Positions 42,125-51,400 of a stretch of 64,000 bases of DNA are shown here, in pieces. The stretch is taken from NCBI GenBank assembly GCA_964550795.1, contig CAZKBH010000001.1:62001-126000 (forward strand), written 5' to 3'. Positions within the stretch are counted from its first letter, which is position 1; the number at the start of each line of letters is the position of its first letter. This DNA comes from M3007 sp964550795. GTDB taxonomy: Bacteria; Bacteroidota; Bacteroidia; Chitinophagales; Saprospiraceae. Position numbers and translations under genes: made by a program. Under the pieces are notes generated by a model. The model had not been told where the DNA came from. It searched no databases and was given only the letters and a program-made list of their open reading frames with translations.

Positions 42125-43159
42125 TTAGTCAACAATGATGCGCACACTCTCCTGCTTGTTTCGTCCGGCCACGAGGTCAATGGTCTGCTCGCGTGTTCCG
42201 TCGCTGATCCGGACCATGGCCGTATTGGGTTCTGCCTTTCCAAAATCATCAGCATAAACGGTCAGGAAGTGTTCTTTGCCAGCTGGCAGATCAATTTCAA
42301 AGGACTGCGGTTTCAGAAGCAAGTACAGGCGGTCAATCACTTTTTTATCGTTCAGGTACACGGAAACAATGTCGCCGTCCTGCACCTGGCTGTCCCAGAG
42401 GGTGAGCTTGATCTTGCGACCTTTTACATTAACGGCTTCGTTGACCTCTACTTTTCGGCCTCCGATACTTTCGGGCGGGGCGGCTGAGCTGGTTGAAGCT
42501 GGTTTTGCGGTTTGTTTGCTGGGCGCGGGCTTCGTTTTAGCTGCTGCAATGGGCTTTTTCTTTTCGCAGGGCATCATGGCTGTTCCGCCGAATTCAATAT
42601 CAAATCCGGGGCCACGTGTGGTCACATTGCTCACGAGCAGGATGTATTTTTCTCCTTTTACTACCTTGAGTGGAGCCAGCCAGGCATTGTCGCCAGGGTC
42701 ATTGCAGCCCGCGTCCTCGCTGGTATCGGTTTCGCCTTCTCTCAGTCCCGTTTGGCCGAGACAATTGCTGTGCGAGGCCCAATCAGAGGGATCGCCGGCG
42801 GCATTACAGCGCACAATTTTCATGTTTTTGCAGCTGCCGTCCAAAGAACGATAGACTACAAAATCAATATCATCGTCCGTCTTATGCGGGGTGATGGTGA
42901 ACGTGAGCGAACCACTTTCAGCAATTTCAAACTTTAACCAGGTGGAGTTTTCTTCGGCCTGCCCCTTGTTTTCACTGCTCATAAAACAAGCGATGAAATC
43001 AGCTTCGGATTTATTGGAACCTTCCCCTCCAGCAGCGTTGATGCGCAAGCGTTTTTTTTCACAAACTTCTCGTGCAGTGATACAATCTGCATTGGCTTGA
43101 GCAAAAAGGGCGGTTTTGAGTAGAAAAAACAGCAAAAAGAGAAGTGTGGTTCGCAACAT
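42125..43159 (-). CDS. Secreted protein with Cys-rich N-terminal domain, unknown function
   Basis: About 344 residues from ATG 43159, with signal MLRTTLLFLLFFLLKTALFA then Q. The N-terminal domain (about 25-200) has many cysteines and the pattern ENSTWLKFEIAESGSLTFTI, DDIDFVVYRS, GDNAWLAPLKVVKGEKYILLV, as in Bacteroidota extracellular beta-sandwich domains. Then a Pro/Ala/Lys linker (about 210-245) and a second beta domain (KIKLTLWDSQVQDGDIVSVY, ending SVRIIVD). No T9SS sorting domain is seen, so it may stay in the periplasm. The function is not recognised. Confidence 0.75.
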   Translation of the reverse strand: MLRTTLLFLLFFLLKTALFAQANADCITAREVCEKKRLRINAAGGEGSNKSEADFIACFMSSENKGQAEENSTWLKFEIAESGSLTFTITPHKTDDDIDFVVYRSLDGSCKNMKIVRCNAAGDPSDWASHSNCLGQTGLREGETDTSEDAGCNDPGDNAWLAPLKVVKGEKYILLVSNVTTRGPGFDIEFGGTAMMPCEKKKPIAAAKTKPAPSKQTAKPASTSSAAPPESIGGRKVEVNEAVNVKGRKIKLTLWDSQVQDGDIVSVYLNDKKVIDRLYLLLKPQSFEIDLPAGKEHFLTVYADDFGKAEPNTAMVRISDGTREQTIDLVAGRNKQESVRIIVD

Positions 43160-43280
43160 GTTTGAATCAGTTTTGGGTATGTTTGATGACCTGCAACAAA
43201 GCCGCATCGCGGCGACATTAAAGTAGCACTGTAACGCAACAACGGGCAAATTGATTTTCTATTCTGCTTTAGACGAGCAC

Positions 43281-44264
43281 TTAAGTTGACAACAGACTCC
43301 CCGCTTCGTGCACTTGGTTCACGCCGCGTTGGTACAACACAAAGTTGAAGCCCGGGTGAATGGCATAAGCGCCATGTCTTCCACGTTTGTCCACGGCGAT
43401 AAAACCAACTTGCGCTTCCTCGCTAAGTTTTGGATATTTCCGAACGATGCGTTTAACCACATTTTCAGCCGCTTTTTGCGGGTGCGCGCCACGCCGCATT
43501 TCTTCCACCACCAAAAAACTGCCCAGGGTGCGGAGGACCATTTCTCCCAGTCCCGTGCAGGCTGCTCCGCCTACTTCATTGTCCACAAACAAACCAGCGC
43601 CAATGATTGGACTGTCGCCCACCCGGCCGTGCATTTTGAACGCGGCGCCGCTGGTGGTACAAGCCCCTGCGATACGTTGTTGTTGGTCAATGGCCACCAT
43701 GCCGATGGTATCGTGGCGTTCTACGTTGATAATTGGCTTGTATTTTGATTCAATTTTCCAGGCTTCCCAGGCTTTGCGGGCCACATCGGTGAGCAAGTTT
43801 TCCTTTTTAAATCCTTCACTGAGTGCAAAATTTAAGGCACCTTCGCCTACCAGCATGACGTGCGGGGTTTTTTCCATCACTTTTCTGGCCACACTGATGG
43901 GGTGCATGATATGTTCCAAAAACGAAACAGATCCGGCCATGCCTTTTTCATCCATGATACAGGCATCCAGGGTAACATGACCATCCCGGTCCGGGAAGCC
44001 GCCGTACCCGACACTGGTATCATTCGGATCTGCCTCAGGCACCCGGGCACCGGCTTCCACAGCATCCAGTGCGTAGCCGCCCTTGGACAAGACTTCCCAA
44101 GCAGCCGCATTGGCTTTTAAATTAGGCCCCCAGGTGGCAATTACCAATGGTAAGGCATTTTTAGGTGGCTCAAAAGAAGGGATTGCTTTGGTCCAAAAAT
44201 CACTTGTGCCTGCGGCAAAACTGCCTAGCAGGGCTTTTTGCAAAAAAGAACGACGTGAATTCAC
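43281..44264 (-). CDS. N4-(beta-N-acetylglucosaminyl)-asparaginase-like Ntn hydrolase with Tat signal
   Basis: 327 residues. It begins with a GTG codon at 44264; no nearby ATG gives the twin-arginine signal RRSFLQKAL (residues 4-12). It has the glycosylasparaginase layout: LPLVIATWGPN, DAVEAGARVPEADPNDTSVG, YGGFPDRDGHVTLDA, the autocleavage site HDTIGMVAID with nucleophile Thr186, GACTTSGAAFKMHGRVGDSP and GLGEMVLRTLG. The precursor should cut itself before Thr186 and then split the sugar-asparagine bond of glycopeptides or an isoaspartyl bond. Exported in folded form by Tat. Single gene. Confidence 0.9.
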   Translation of the reverse strand: MNSRRSFLQKALLGSFAAGTSDFWTKAIPSFEPPKNALPLVIATWGPNLKANAAAWEVLSKGGYALDAVEAGARVPEADPNDTSVGYGGFPDRDGHVTLDACIMDEKGMAGSVSFLEHIMHPISVARKVMEKTPHVMLVGEGALNFALSEGFKKENLLTDVARKAWEAWKIESKYKPIINVERHDTIGMVAIDQQQRIAGACTTSGAAFKMHGRVGDSPIIGAGLFVDNEVGGAACTGLGEMVLRTLGSFLVVEEMRRGAHPQKAAENVVKRIVRKYPKLSEEAQVGFIAVDKRGRHGAYAIHPGFNFVLYQRGVNQVHEAGSLLST

Positions 44265-44409
44265 AGATAGAAAAAGAAAATGTGGTGAGCACTGAGTATG
44301 GTTCGCGACACAGCTATGAATCCCCCAGCATATTTTTTAGTCCAAATATTAAAGTTTAGACCAGTGCTAATGGCAAGGGCGGTATTTTGGCGCAAAATAT
44401 CACGCCTGT

Positions 44410-44787
44410 ATGATTCGGTTTAAGCTTTTTATTTTTCTGACAATTTTATGTGCCTGCAAGTCTCAAAACCCGCCTGAAAATCCAGCAGCCTGGAAAAAAA
44501 TCAAATTGGATTTTAAACAATTGGATGAATCAGGGCTGAGCGGAAGTGGAAAGGGTAAGGTCGCAATGAACTACGAGTTTTGCATACCAGCGTTGAAAAA
44601 AAACTGGCTGGAAGTGCAAAAAATAGACCCAAGTGCCCAAAAAACCACTGGAAAGGGTAGGGTAGGCTGTAAAGAAGACCAGTGGCTTATCATCGGAAAC
44701 ACGCATCAGAAAAACTATCAGCGTGTACTATTCAGATTGGCTTCTCTGGAGTACGTGCAGCGAATCGAACCTGTTTATTGGGAATAA
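44410..44787 (+). CDS. Small lipoprotein of unknown function
   Basis: 125 residues. MIRFKLFIFLTILCACKSQ is a lipoprotein signal (lipobox LCAC, about Cys16). The mature domain has KLDFKQLDESGLSGSGKGKV and two cysteines (FCIP; VGCK) and ends RLASLEYVQRIEPVYWE. No family is recognised. It ends 22 bases before the cation-efflux gene on the same strand, so they may be co-transcribed. Confidence 0.72.
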   Translation: MIRFKLFIFLTILCACKSQNPPENPAAWKKIKLDFKQLDESGLSGSGKGKVAMNYEFCIPALKKNWLEVQKIDPSAQKTTGKGRVGCKEDQWLIIGNTHQKNYQRVLFRLASLEYVQRIEPVYWE

Positions 44788-44809
44788 GTGCCGAGACTGA
44801 ATCACTTAG

Positions 44810-45823
44810 ATGAAAAAAATATTAGGCATGCGCGAATCTAAAATGGCCACCATTCGGGTCCAGCAGTGGGTGGTATTTGTCTCCATCGTTCTGTTTGCGC
44901 TCAAAGTGCTGGCTTATTTTCTTACCAATTCAGTGGCCATCCTAACCGATGCACTCGAAAGTACCGTGAATGTCGTGACGGGTTTCACGGGGCTATACAG
45001 TTTGCGCCTCGCGGCTATGCCAAGAGACGATAATCACCCCTATGGCCATGGAAAAATTGAACTGATTTCGGCCTCTTTTGAAGGTGTTTTGATTTTAGTG
45101 GCGGGTCTCATTATCATTTATGAATCTATTTTAAATCTGATAAATCCGCATCCGGTTGAAAAACTGACCACGGGCATCCTGCTTGTCGCATCTACCGCAG
45201 TTATTAATTATGGAATGGGCTGGTGGTGCATCCAAACGGCGCGCAAACAGCATTCGATTGCGCTGGAAGCCAGTGGAAAACATTTGCAATCGGACACCTG
45301 GACAACGCTGGGCATCGTCGGTGGACTGCTGCTGCTGCAGTTCACGGGGATTATGTGGATAGACAGCGTCGTAGCGATGGTTTTCGCGCTGGTGATTATT
45401 GTGCAAGGCGGCAAAATCATCCGTCAGACCATTGCGGGCCTCACCGACGAAGCGGATGCCGCGCTGTTGCAGCGGCTCATTCATGCGCTAAACCAGCAAA
45501 AACGAGACAACTGGATTGATCTTCACAACCTTCGGGTAATTAAATATGGCTCCGTGTTGCACCTGGATTGCCACATGACCGTGCCTTGGTATTTCAATGT
45601 AAACCAAGCACATGCGGAGGTTGATGCCCTGGAACGACTGGTTGTGCGGGAATTTGAACAGTCGCTGGAAATGTTTGTGCACACGGACGGCTGCGTACCT
45701 CCCGGCTCCTGCAGGGTTTGTCCCATGTTTGATTGCCCGGTGCGAAAAGCGGCATTTGAAGGCCGGCTGGATTGGACATTTGAAAATGTGACCAGCAATG
45801 AAAAGCACGGGTTTAGGCATTAA
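44810..45823 (+). CDS. Cation diffusion facilitator (CDF) metal transporter with Cys-rich C-terminus
   Basis: 337 residues. Six membrane helices in the first 200, then a cytosolic domain. Transport-site residues appear as ILTDALEST in helix 2 and HLQSDTWTT (His/Asp pair) in helix 5; NHPYGHGKIE follows helix 2. The C-terminal domain runs to about residue 290 and continues with HTDGCVPPGSCRVCPMFDC, a cluster of four Cys that probably binds metal or an Fe-S unit. It moves divalent metal such as Zn2+, Fe2+ or Mn2+ out of the cytoplasm by proton exchange; the metal cannot be told. Confidence 0.9.
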   Translation: MKKILGMRESKMATIRVQQWVVFVSIVLFALKVLAYFLTNSVAILTDALESTVNVVTGFTGLYSLRLAAMPRDDNHPYGHGKIELISASFEGVLILVAGLIIIYESILNLINPHPVEKLTTGILLVASTAVINYGMGWWCIQTARKQHSIALEASGKHLQSDTWTTLGIVGGLLLLQFTGIMWIDSVVAMVFALVIIVQGGKIIRQTIAGLTDEADAALLQRLIHALNQQKRDNWIDLHNLRVIKYGSVLHLDCHMTVPWYFNVNQAHAEVDALERLVVREFEQSLEMFVHTDGCVPPGSCRVCPMFDCPVRKAAFEGRLDWTFENVTSNEKHGFRH

Positions 45824-45983
45824 CTGACACCAGATTTGTCCGCATAAAATCGCGAGCTTTTTATTTCATGGGCGCTTGTGCGATCTTTCTTCAAATCTTT
45901 GTGTTCTGTACCGATTGAATCAAAACTACGCAATTTGGACGGTCGTCCGAACGAAATGTACTCAATTTACGAACTTTGCCCTC

Positions 45984-46451
45984 ATGTCAGAAAAGAACAA
46001 AAACACTGCTGAAAATCAGGCATTTGTGAACCCGATTGATAAAGATAAAGTGGCCGAAAATCCCGGTTTGTTGCCTTATGCCCATACCGCAGGCGGCGCG
46101 GTGATTCGCCCGGAAGACAAGGGGCGCATCCGAGGCAATGCCATGACGGCCATGTACGACCAGACGGATCGTCAAATGGAACAGCTTCGGCAGCAAATGG
46201 AGACTTTGGCCAAACAAGCCAAATCGCTTCATGCACGCATGGAGGTTTCGGAGGTGATTTATCAGGCGGAGGTGCCGTTTCAACCCGTGATTCATCATAT
46301 TTATCATCTTTATCAGCGCAAATCAGACGGCAAACACCTGTTGTCCATGGTTTCACCGAATGAATGGGGCCGAAGACAGCCTTATGAACACCTGGCATCC
46401 GTCCGGCTCTTGGGAGATCATACTTGGGAGGTGATGGAGGGAGGGGTTTAG
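45984..46451 (+). CDS. DUF2452-domain protein
   Basis: 155 residues from ATG 45984; the frame is open for 36 codons more, but that part is not family-like. It has a coiled-coil middle (QMEQLRQQMETLAKQAKSLH) and then the DUF2452 core: VSEVIYQAEVPFQPVIHHIY, HLYQRKSDGKHLLSMVSPNEW. It has no signal or membrane helix and is therefore cytoplasmic. Function unknown; the family is conserved in Bacteroidota. It lies 71 bases ahead of valS. Confidence 0.83.
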   Translation: MSEKNKNTAENQAFVNPIDKDKVAENPGLLPYAHTAGGAVIRPEDKGRIRGNAMTAMYDQTDRQMEQLRQQMETLAKQAKSLHARMEVSEVIYQAEVPFQPVIHHIYHLYQRKSDGKHLLSMVSPNEWGRRQPYEHLASVRLLGDHTWEVMEGGV

Positions 46452-46475
46452 GTATGCACACTTCTTAAGATTCGC

Positions 46476-46483
46476 TACCTTTG
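46476..46483 (+). promoter_or_regulatory. -7 box TACCTTTG for valS
   Basis: Perfect TAnnTTTG (with the preferred C) 39 bases before ATG 46523. It overlaps the possible upstream start at 46481 and so supports 46523. Confidence 0.5.
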
Positions 46484-46522
46484 GCCTCGCTTTCCAAATT
46501 ATTGTACACACTTTCGCATTAC

Positions 46523-49192
46523 ATGGAATTATCCGCTCGCTACACCCCCTCCGAGATTGAAGATCGTTGGTACGCCCACTGGGAATCTCGGGGTTATTTT
46601 CACTCCGAACCCGACGAACGCGAGCCGTTCAGCATCGTTATACCACCTCCTAATGTGACAGGTATGCTCCACATGGGGCACATGCTGAACAATACCATCC
46701 AGGATATTTTAATCCGAAAAGCCCGCATGGATGGCAAAAACGCCTGTTGGGTGCCCGGCACCGACCATGCCAGCATCGCCACGGAAGCCAAAGTGGTGCA
46801 CTGGTTGCGGGAGGAAAAAAAACTCCGAAAAGCCGATTTGACCCGGGAGGCGTTCATGGAATACGCCTACCAATGGAAAGACAAATACGGCGGCATCATC
46901 CTGAACCAACTCCGCAAACTCGGCGCTTCCTGCGACTGGGAACGTACGGCATTCACGATGGACAAAGGCTACTACGCCGATGTGATCCGCGTGTTTATTG
47001 ATTTGCATCAAAAAGGCAAACTGTACCGTGGGTTGCGCATGGTCAATTGGGATCCGGAAGCCAAAACCGTCCTCTCCAACGAGGAAGTGATTTTTGGGGA
47101 AGAAAACGCACAACTGTTTCATATTCAATATAAAAGTGTGGATGGTGGCCCTGGCGTAACCATCGCCACGCAACGCCCGGAAACGATTTTTGCCGACGTC
47201 GCCATTGCCGTAAATCCAAAAGACCCACGATATACAAGTCTGGTCGGGAAACAGGTGCTCATTCCGCTGATTGACCGGGCAATCCCGGTCATCGCCGACG
47301 ATTATGTGGACATTGAATTTGGAACGGGGGCCTTAAAAATCACCCCCGCGCACGACCCCAATGACTACGAGGTTGGCCAACGCCACAATCTTGAAGTCAT
47401 TGATACCATTGCCGACGATGGCAAAATCAATGACCGCTGCAAGTTCGCGCCGATTGTTGGACTGGATCGTTTTGAGGCGCGCAAACAGATGAAAGGATTT
47501 TTGGAGGGCAGCGACAGTTTGGTCAAAATTGAGGATTACAAAACCAATATTGGTCGTTCCGAACGCACGAACTCGGTGGTGGAGCCCAAACTTTCCCTCC
47601 AGTGGTTTGTAAAAATGACAGACCTCGGTGCCCCCGCATTGAAAGCGGTGATTGAAGAAGACGTGAAATTTTATCCGCCGCATTTCCAGAATCTGTACCG
47701 AAACTGGATGGAAAATCTGCGCGATTGGTGCATTTCCCGGCAACTTTGGTGGGGGCAACAAATTCCCGCCTGGTATCTGAAAAGTGAAGGGCTGAGCCAG
47801 GAAACATTCGTATTTGTGGCCGCCAATGCCGAGGAAGCACTCGCGCAAGCCCAGGAAAAAACGGGCAATAATCAATTGAATTTGAATGATTTACGTCAGG
47901 ATGAAGACGTGCTGGATACCTGGGCATCTTCCTGGCTCTGGCCTATTTCGGTGTTTGATGGTTTTAACAAACCGAAGGGCGAAGTGGCGTATTATTACCC
48001 TACCAATGTGCTGGTAACGGGTTGGGACATTATCTTTTTCTGGGTGGCGCGAATGATTATGGCGGGCTACGAATTCCGGGGAGAAAAGCCGTTCAAAGCC
48101 GTGTATTTCACCGGGATGGTGCGCGACAAACAACGGCGCAAAATGTCCAAATCACTGGGCAATTCACCCGACGCGCTGCAATTACTGGAAGATTTTGGGG
48201 CCGATGGCGTTCGCTACGGCCTGATGTCGAGCGCAGCAGCGGGGGGAGATATTTTGTTCGACGATAAACTGTGTGAAAACGGCCGCAATTTCTGCAACAA
48301 ACTCTGGAATGCCCTGCGCCTGGTAAAAGGCTGGCAGGTAACTGAGGCTGCTGAACACGAAGACATTACCAAAAAGAATGCGCTGGCGGTTCGTTGGTTG
48401 AACGACAAATTTCAGCAGGTGCTGGTTCAGGTAGCCTCTGATTTTGAACAATACCGCCTGAGCGAAGCTTTGCTTGCCTTGTACTCGTTTATTTGGGATG
48501 ATTTCTGCGCCTGGTATTTGGAGATGATCAAACCGGGCTATGAGCAACCCATTGACCGGGTGACCTACGAGGCTACGATGGAAATTTTTTCCAAAATTAT
48601 GGTGGCCTTGCATCCATTCATGCCTTTTGTAACGGAGGAAATTTGGCACCAACTTCGCGAACGAGCCACCGGCGATGATGTGTGTGTACAGCCTTACCCA
48701 AAATCTTCGAACTTTGATAATGCCTTGATTTCCAAGGTAGAATCTGCCAAAACTATCATTACGGGTATCCGCGATGTGCGCAACCAGAATCAGGTAAAAC
48801 CCCGCGATCCTCTGGCCATTACGGTGCAAGACAGCGAAACGGCTCAAGCACTTTTTGCGCAAGAAGGCTTACGGGAAATGCTGATGAAAATGGCGGTATT
48901 GGAATCGCTCGAAATTTCCGGCGAGGAACCAGCCAATGCAAAATCGTTCATTGCCGGAACGGATAAATTCTACGTTGCGCTGAACCAAACCATTGATGTA
49001 GAAGCTGAGCGCAAAAAGTTGACCGATGAATTGGAGTATCAGCGTGGTTTCATTCGTTCTATTGAAGGAAAACTTTCCAATGAACGCTTTGTTAACAGTG
49101 CGCCGGCTCCTGTAGTCGAAAACGAGCGTAAAAAACTTGCGGATGGTCTGGCCAGGGTTCAAATTTTGGAGGAGAGCCTTGCCAAATTGTAA
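46523..49192 (+). CDS. valS: Valyl-tRNA synthetase
   Basis: About 889 residues from ATG 46523. Charges tRNA-Val with valine in the cytoplasm. Class I signatures: HMGHML (the HIGH box, residues 50-55) after PPPNVTG, and KMSKSLGN (540-547). The editing domain (ITTQRPETIFADVAIAV-like region at about 225-245, SEERTNSVVEPK-like at about 360) and the C-terminal coiled-coil arm (KKLTDELEYQRGFIRSIEG to the end) are present. Length is normal. It is downstream of DUF2452, with its own promoter. Confidence 0.97.
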   Translation: MELSARYTPSEIEDRWYAHWESRGYFHSEPDEREPFSIVIPPPNVTGMLHMGHMLNNTIQDILIRKARMDGKNACWVPGTDHASIATEAKVVHWLREEKKLRKADLTREAFMEYAYQWKDKYGGIILNQLRKLGASCDWERTAFTMDKGYYADVIRVFIDLHQKGKLYRGLRMVNWDPEAKTVLSNEEVIFGEENAQLFHIQYKSVDGGPGVTIATQRPETIFADVAIAVNPKDPRYTSLVGKQVLIPLIDRAIPVIADDYVDIEFGTGALKITPAHDPNDYEVGQRHNLEVIDTIADDGKINDRCKFAPIVGLDRFEARKQMKGFLEGSDSLVKIEDYKTNIGRSERTNSVVEPKLSLQWFVKMTDLGAPALKAVIEEDVKFYPPHFQNLYRNWMENLRDWCISRQLWWGQQIPAWYLKSEGLSQETFVFVAANAEEALAQAQEKTGNNQLNLNDLRQDEDVLDTWASSWLWPISVFDGFNKPKGEVAYYYPTNVLVTGWDIIFFWVARMIMAGYEFRGEKPFKAVYFTGMVRDKQRRKMSKSLGNSPDALQLLEDFGADGVRYGLMSSAAAGGDILFDDKLCENGRNFCNKLWNALRLVKGWQVTEAAEHEDITKKNALAVRWLNDKFQQVLVQVASDFEQYRLSEALLALYSFIWDDFCAWYLEMIKPGYEQPIDRVTYEATMEIFSKIMVALHPFMPFVTEEIWHQLRERATGDDVCVQPYPKSSNFDNALISKVESAKTIITGIRDVRNQNQVKPRDPLAITVQDSETAQALFAQEGLREMLMKMAVLESLEISGEEPANAKSFIAGTDKFYVALNQTIDVEAERKKLTDELEYQRGFIRSIEGKLSNERFVNSAPAPVVENERKKLADGLARVQILEESLAKL

Positions 49193-49283
49193 ATGCAGCT
49201 AAGTGACAAAGTAGAATTTGGAAGGCTTTTATGCTTTTTTCAATTGGGAAAAGATTAGATTTTTAGCTCAAAATCATTCAAAA

Positions 49284-50219
49284 ATGCGTCCAGTCATACT
49301 CATGTTAACCTTTGCCAGCCTGTTTATGCTGCGTTGTGCGCGGGAGGTTATTATTGACTTGCCGGATGAGCAAACAAGACTTGTGGCGGTTTGTCACTTT
49401 ACGGAAGGCGATATTTTTCGGGTAAAAGTATCCTTGAGTAAATCTGTAAATGACGGAAGCGAGACGGTTTTTCTTCAGGAAGATGTAGATGCTAAACTCT
49501 CCATAAATAATAAGTTTTGGGATAGTTTGGTGCCAGATACAACCAAAAAGGGCCAGATTTCTTACTGGGAAGGCCACGAGGGCAAAAATGCGGAAACTGG
49601 GGTGGAGTACGCATTCTCCGTACGTGTGCCCGGCTATCCGGTCATTGAAACCAGCAGTAAAATTCCGGTTCATGCAGGTTTGGAACCTATCGTTGTATCA
49701 AGTAATGAAATTACCATTACGCCGATTGGCGGCGGGTTGAGCGAACTCCGCGTGCCACTCGAACTTCGTCTCAAAACATTGCCTCCCGATAACCACTATT
49801 TTGCTTTTAGCCTCACCCATGAGATTGCGGTGTATGAAACCCTAACCCCGCCAATCATTGACTTTTGGGAGGAAGGATTCACCAACTTTTTGGCCGATGG
49901 GCGCACGTTTTCCTTGTTACACGATATTCCGGAGCCAGTTGTTTTGGTCAACGAAAATTTCTGGGCCGACAATCGGAAAACACTCTCTCTCGTGGCCAGG
50001 ATCCCTTTCGATCCGGCGTTTGAACGTCCAAGAAATATTTTTGTGGAATGGCGCACCCTTTCTGAGGACTTTTACCGCTACCATCTTTCACTTTCCCGGC
50101 AAGGCAGCAATTTGCCATTTAGTGACCCGGATGCCGTGTTCAACAATATCCGTGGAGGCTATGGCAATTTCTCCGGGTACGCGGTTTCTCGGGATACCGT
50201 CCTGATTCCGAACTTTTAG
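49284..50219 (+). CDS. DUF4249-family exported lipoprotein-like protein
   Basis: About 311 residues from ATG 49284. N-terminus MRPVILMLTFASLFMLRCAREV has a possible lipobox Cys18 (MLRC, not ideal). The mature part has the DUF4249 features: VIIDLPDEQTRLVAVCHFTE, FRVKVSLSKSVNDG, GVEYAFSVRVPGYPVIETSS and KIPVHAGLEPIVVSS, ending VSRDTVLIPNF. DUF4249 genes usually stand next to a TonB-dependent receptor; here the neighbours are valS and mdh, so it is separated from any receptor partner. Confidence 0.82.
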   Translation: MRPVILMLTFASLFMLRCAREVIIDLPDEQTRLVAVCHFTEGDIFRVKVSLSKSVNDGSETVFLQEDVDAKLSINNKFWDSLVPDTTKKGQISYWEGHEGKNAETGVEYAFSVRVPGYPVIETSSKIPVHAGLEPIVVSSNEITITPIGGGLSELRVPLELRLKTLPPDNHYFAFSLTHEIAVYETLTPPIIDFWEEGFTNFLADGRTFSLLHDIPEPVVLVNENFWADNRKTLSLVARIPFDPAFERPRNIFVEWRTLSEDFYRYHLSLSRQGSNLPFSDPDAVFNNIRGGYGNFSGYAVSRDTVLIPNF

Positions 50220-50283
50220 GCCCCGACTTTTCAACCGATAATCGGGTGTTTTGCTAATTCGCGCTCAAATTTTTGAACCGTGG

Positions 50284-50316
50284 TTTGCGGTTTGCCGTTT
50301 GGGGTTTATACTTTTG
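50284..50316 (+). promoter_or_regulatory. Full promoter for mdh (TTTG, 21-base spacer, TACTTTTG)
   Basis: TTTG at 50284-50287 and TACTTTTG at 50309-50316 fit the Bacteroidota consensus TTTG-N19-21-TAnnTTTG. The ATG is at 50393. Confidence 0.55.
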
Positions 50317-50392
50317 CAGCGCTTTTTTTCAAAAAAATCTTTCAAATAAAACAATTCTCCGTCCAGCGGTCGGGGGAGAAAAGCCTTAACGA

Positions 50393-51328
50393 ATGAGCAA
50401 AATTACTGTAGTGGGCGCCGGCAACGTGGGCGCAACCTGTGCGAATGTATTGGCGCACGCGGACATCGTGAACGAAGTGGTACTCATTGACATCCAGGGA
50501 AACATGGCCAAGGGAAAAGCCCTTGATATGTGGCAACAAGCTCCGGTAGATGGCTACTCAACCCGCGTTACCGGCGGAGATGACTACGCCCTCACGGCTG
50601 GTTCGGATATCGTTATCATCACCGCAGGGATTCCCCGCAAACCAGGTATGAGCCGGGACGATTTGATCGCTACCAATGCCAAAATTGTGGTTTCGGTTAC
50701 GGAAAACATCCTCAAGCACACCAAAAACCCAATCATTATTGTCGTTTCCAACCCACTTGATGTAATGACCTACGCTTGCTGGAAAGCTTCCGGACTTTCT
50801 GACAAACGCGTTTTGGGCATGGCGGGTGTACTGGATACTGCGCGTTACCGTGCATTCTTGGCGGAGGCACTCGACGTTTCCCCAAAAGACATTCAAGCGA
50901 TGCTCATGGGCGGTCACGGCGATACCATGGTGCCACTACCACGCTATACTACCGTAAGCGGCATTCCCGTAACAGAGCTGATCCGCAAAGACAAACTCGA
51001 CGCAATCCTGGAACGCACCAAAGTGGGTGGCGGAGAATTGGTGAATCTTATGGGCACTTCCGCCTGGTATGCACCCGGTGCTGCCGCTGCCCAAATGGCG
51101 ATTTCAATCATGAGGGATGAAAAACGGATTTTCCCTTGCTGCGTACGCCTCAACGGGCAGTACAAACTCAAGGATATTTTCGTGGGCGCTCCGGTGAAAT
51201 TGGGTAAAAAAGGAATACTCGAAGTCGTTAAATTGCGCTTGAAAAAGGATGAACTTGAACTTTTGCACAAATCTGCTGAAGCCGTGAAGGAAGTAGCAGA
51301 TGCGCTGGACGCAATGAAATTAATTTAA
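50393..51328 (+). CDS. mdh: Malate dehydrogenase
   Basis: 311 residues. Interconverts malate and oxaloacetate with NAD in the citric acid cycle. NAD-binding GAGNVGATCA (residues 8-17) and Asp33 at the end of strand 2; IVSNPLD-type loop (VVSNPLDVMTY), Asp148 and catalytic His175 in MGGHGDTMVP; substrate arginines Arg81, Arg88 and Arg151. The Arg81-x-x-x-G-M-S-R loop marks it as MDH and not lactate dehydrogenase. Its own promoter precedes it and a long hairpin follows. Confidence 0.95.
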   Translation: MSKITVVGAGNVGATCANVLAHADIVNEVVLIDIQGNMAKGKALDMWQQAPVDGYSTRVTGGDDYALTAGSDIVIITAGIPRKPGMSRDDLIATNAKIVVSVTENILKHTKNPIIIVVSNPLDVMTYACWKASGLSDKRVLGMAGVLDTARYRAFLAEALDVSPKDIQAMLMGGHGDTMVPLPRYTTVSGIPVTELIRKDKLDAILERTKVGGGELVNLMGTSAWYAPGAAAAQMAISIMRDEKRIFPCCVRLNGQYKLKDIFVGAPVKLGKKGILEVVKLRLKKDELELLHKSAEAVKEVADALDAMKLI

Positions 51329-51329
51329 C

Positions 51330-51389
51330 CGTTGACGATGGGCTGTTGAAGACGGTACAAATTCCGTTTTCAACAGCTATCCATCAACG
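51330..51389 (+). terminator. Long hairpin after mdh
   Basis: CCGTTGACGATGGGCTGTTG and the next bases AAGACGG (from 51329) pair imperfectly with CCGTTTTCAACAGCTATCCA then TCAACG (to 51389), giving about 25 pairs with an 8-base loop. No T-run follows. It separates mdh from the next gene. Confidence 0.6.
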
Positions 51390-51400
51390 CAACTATAAAT

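Noticed and set aside
46481..46522. Longer N-terminus for ValS
   Set aside because: The extra 14 residues overlap a TACCTTTG promoter box and are not family-like.
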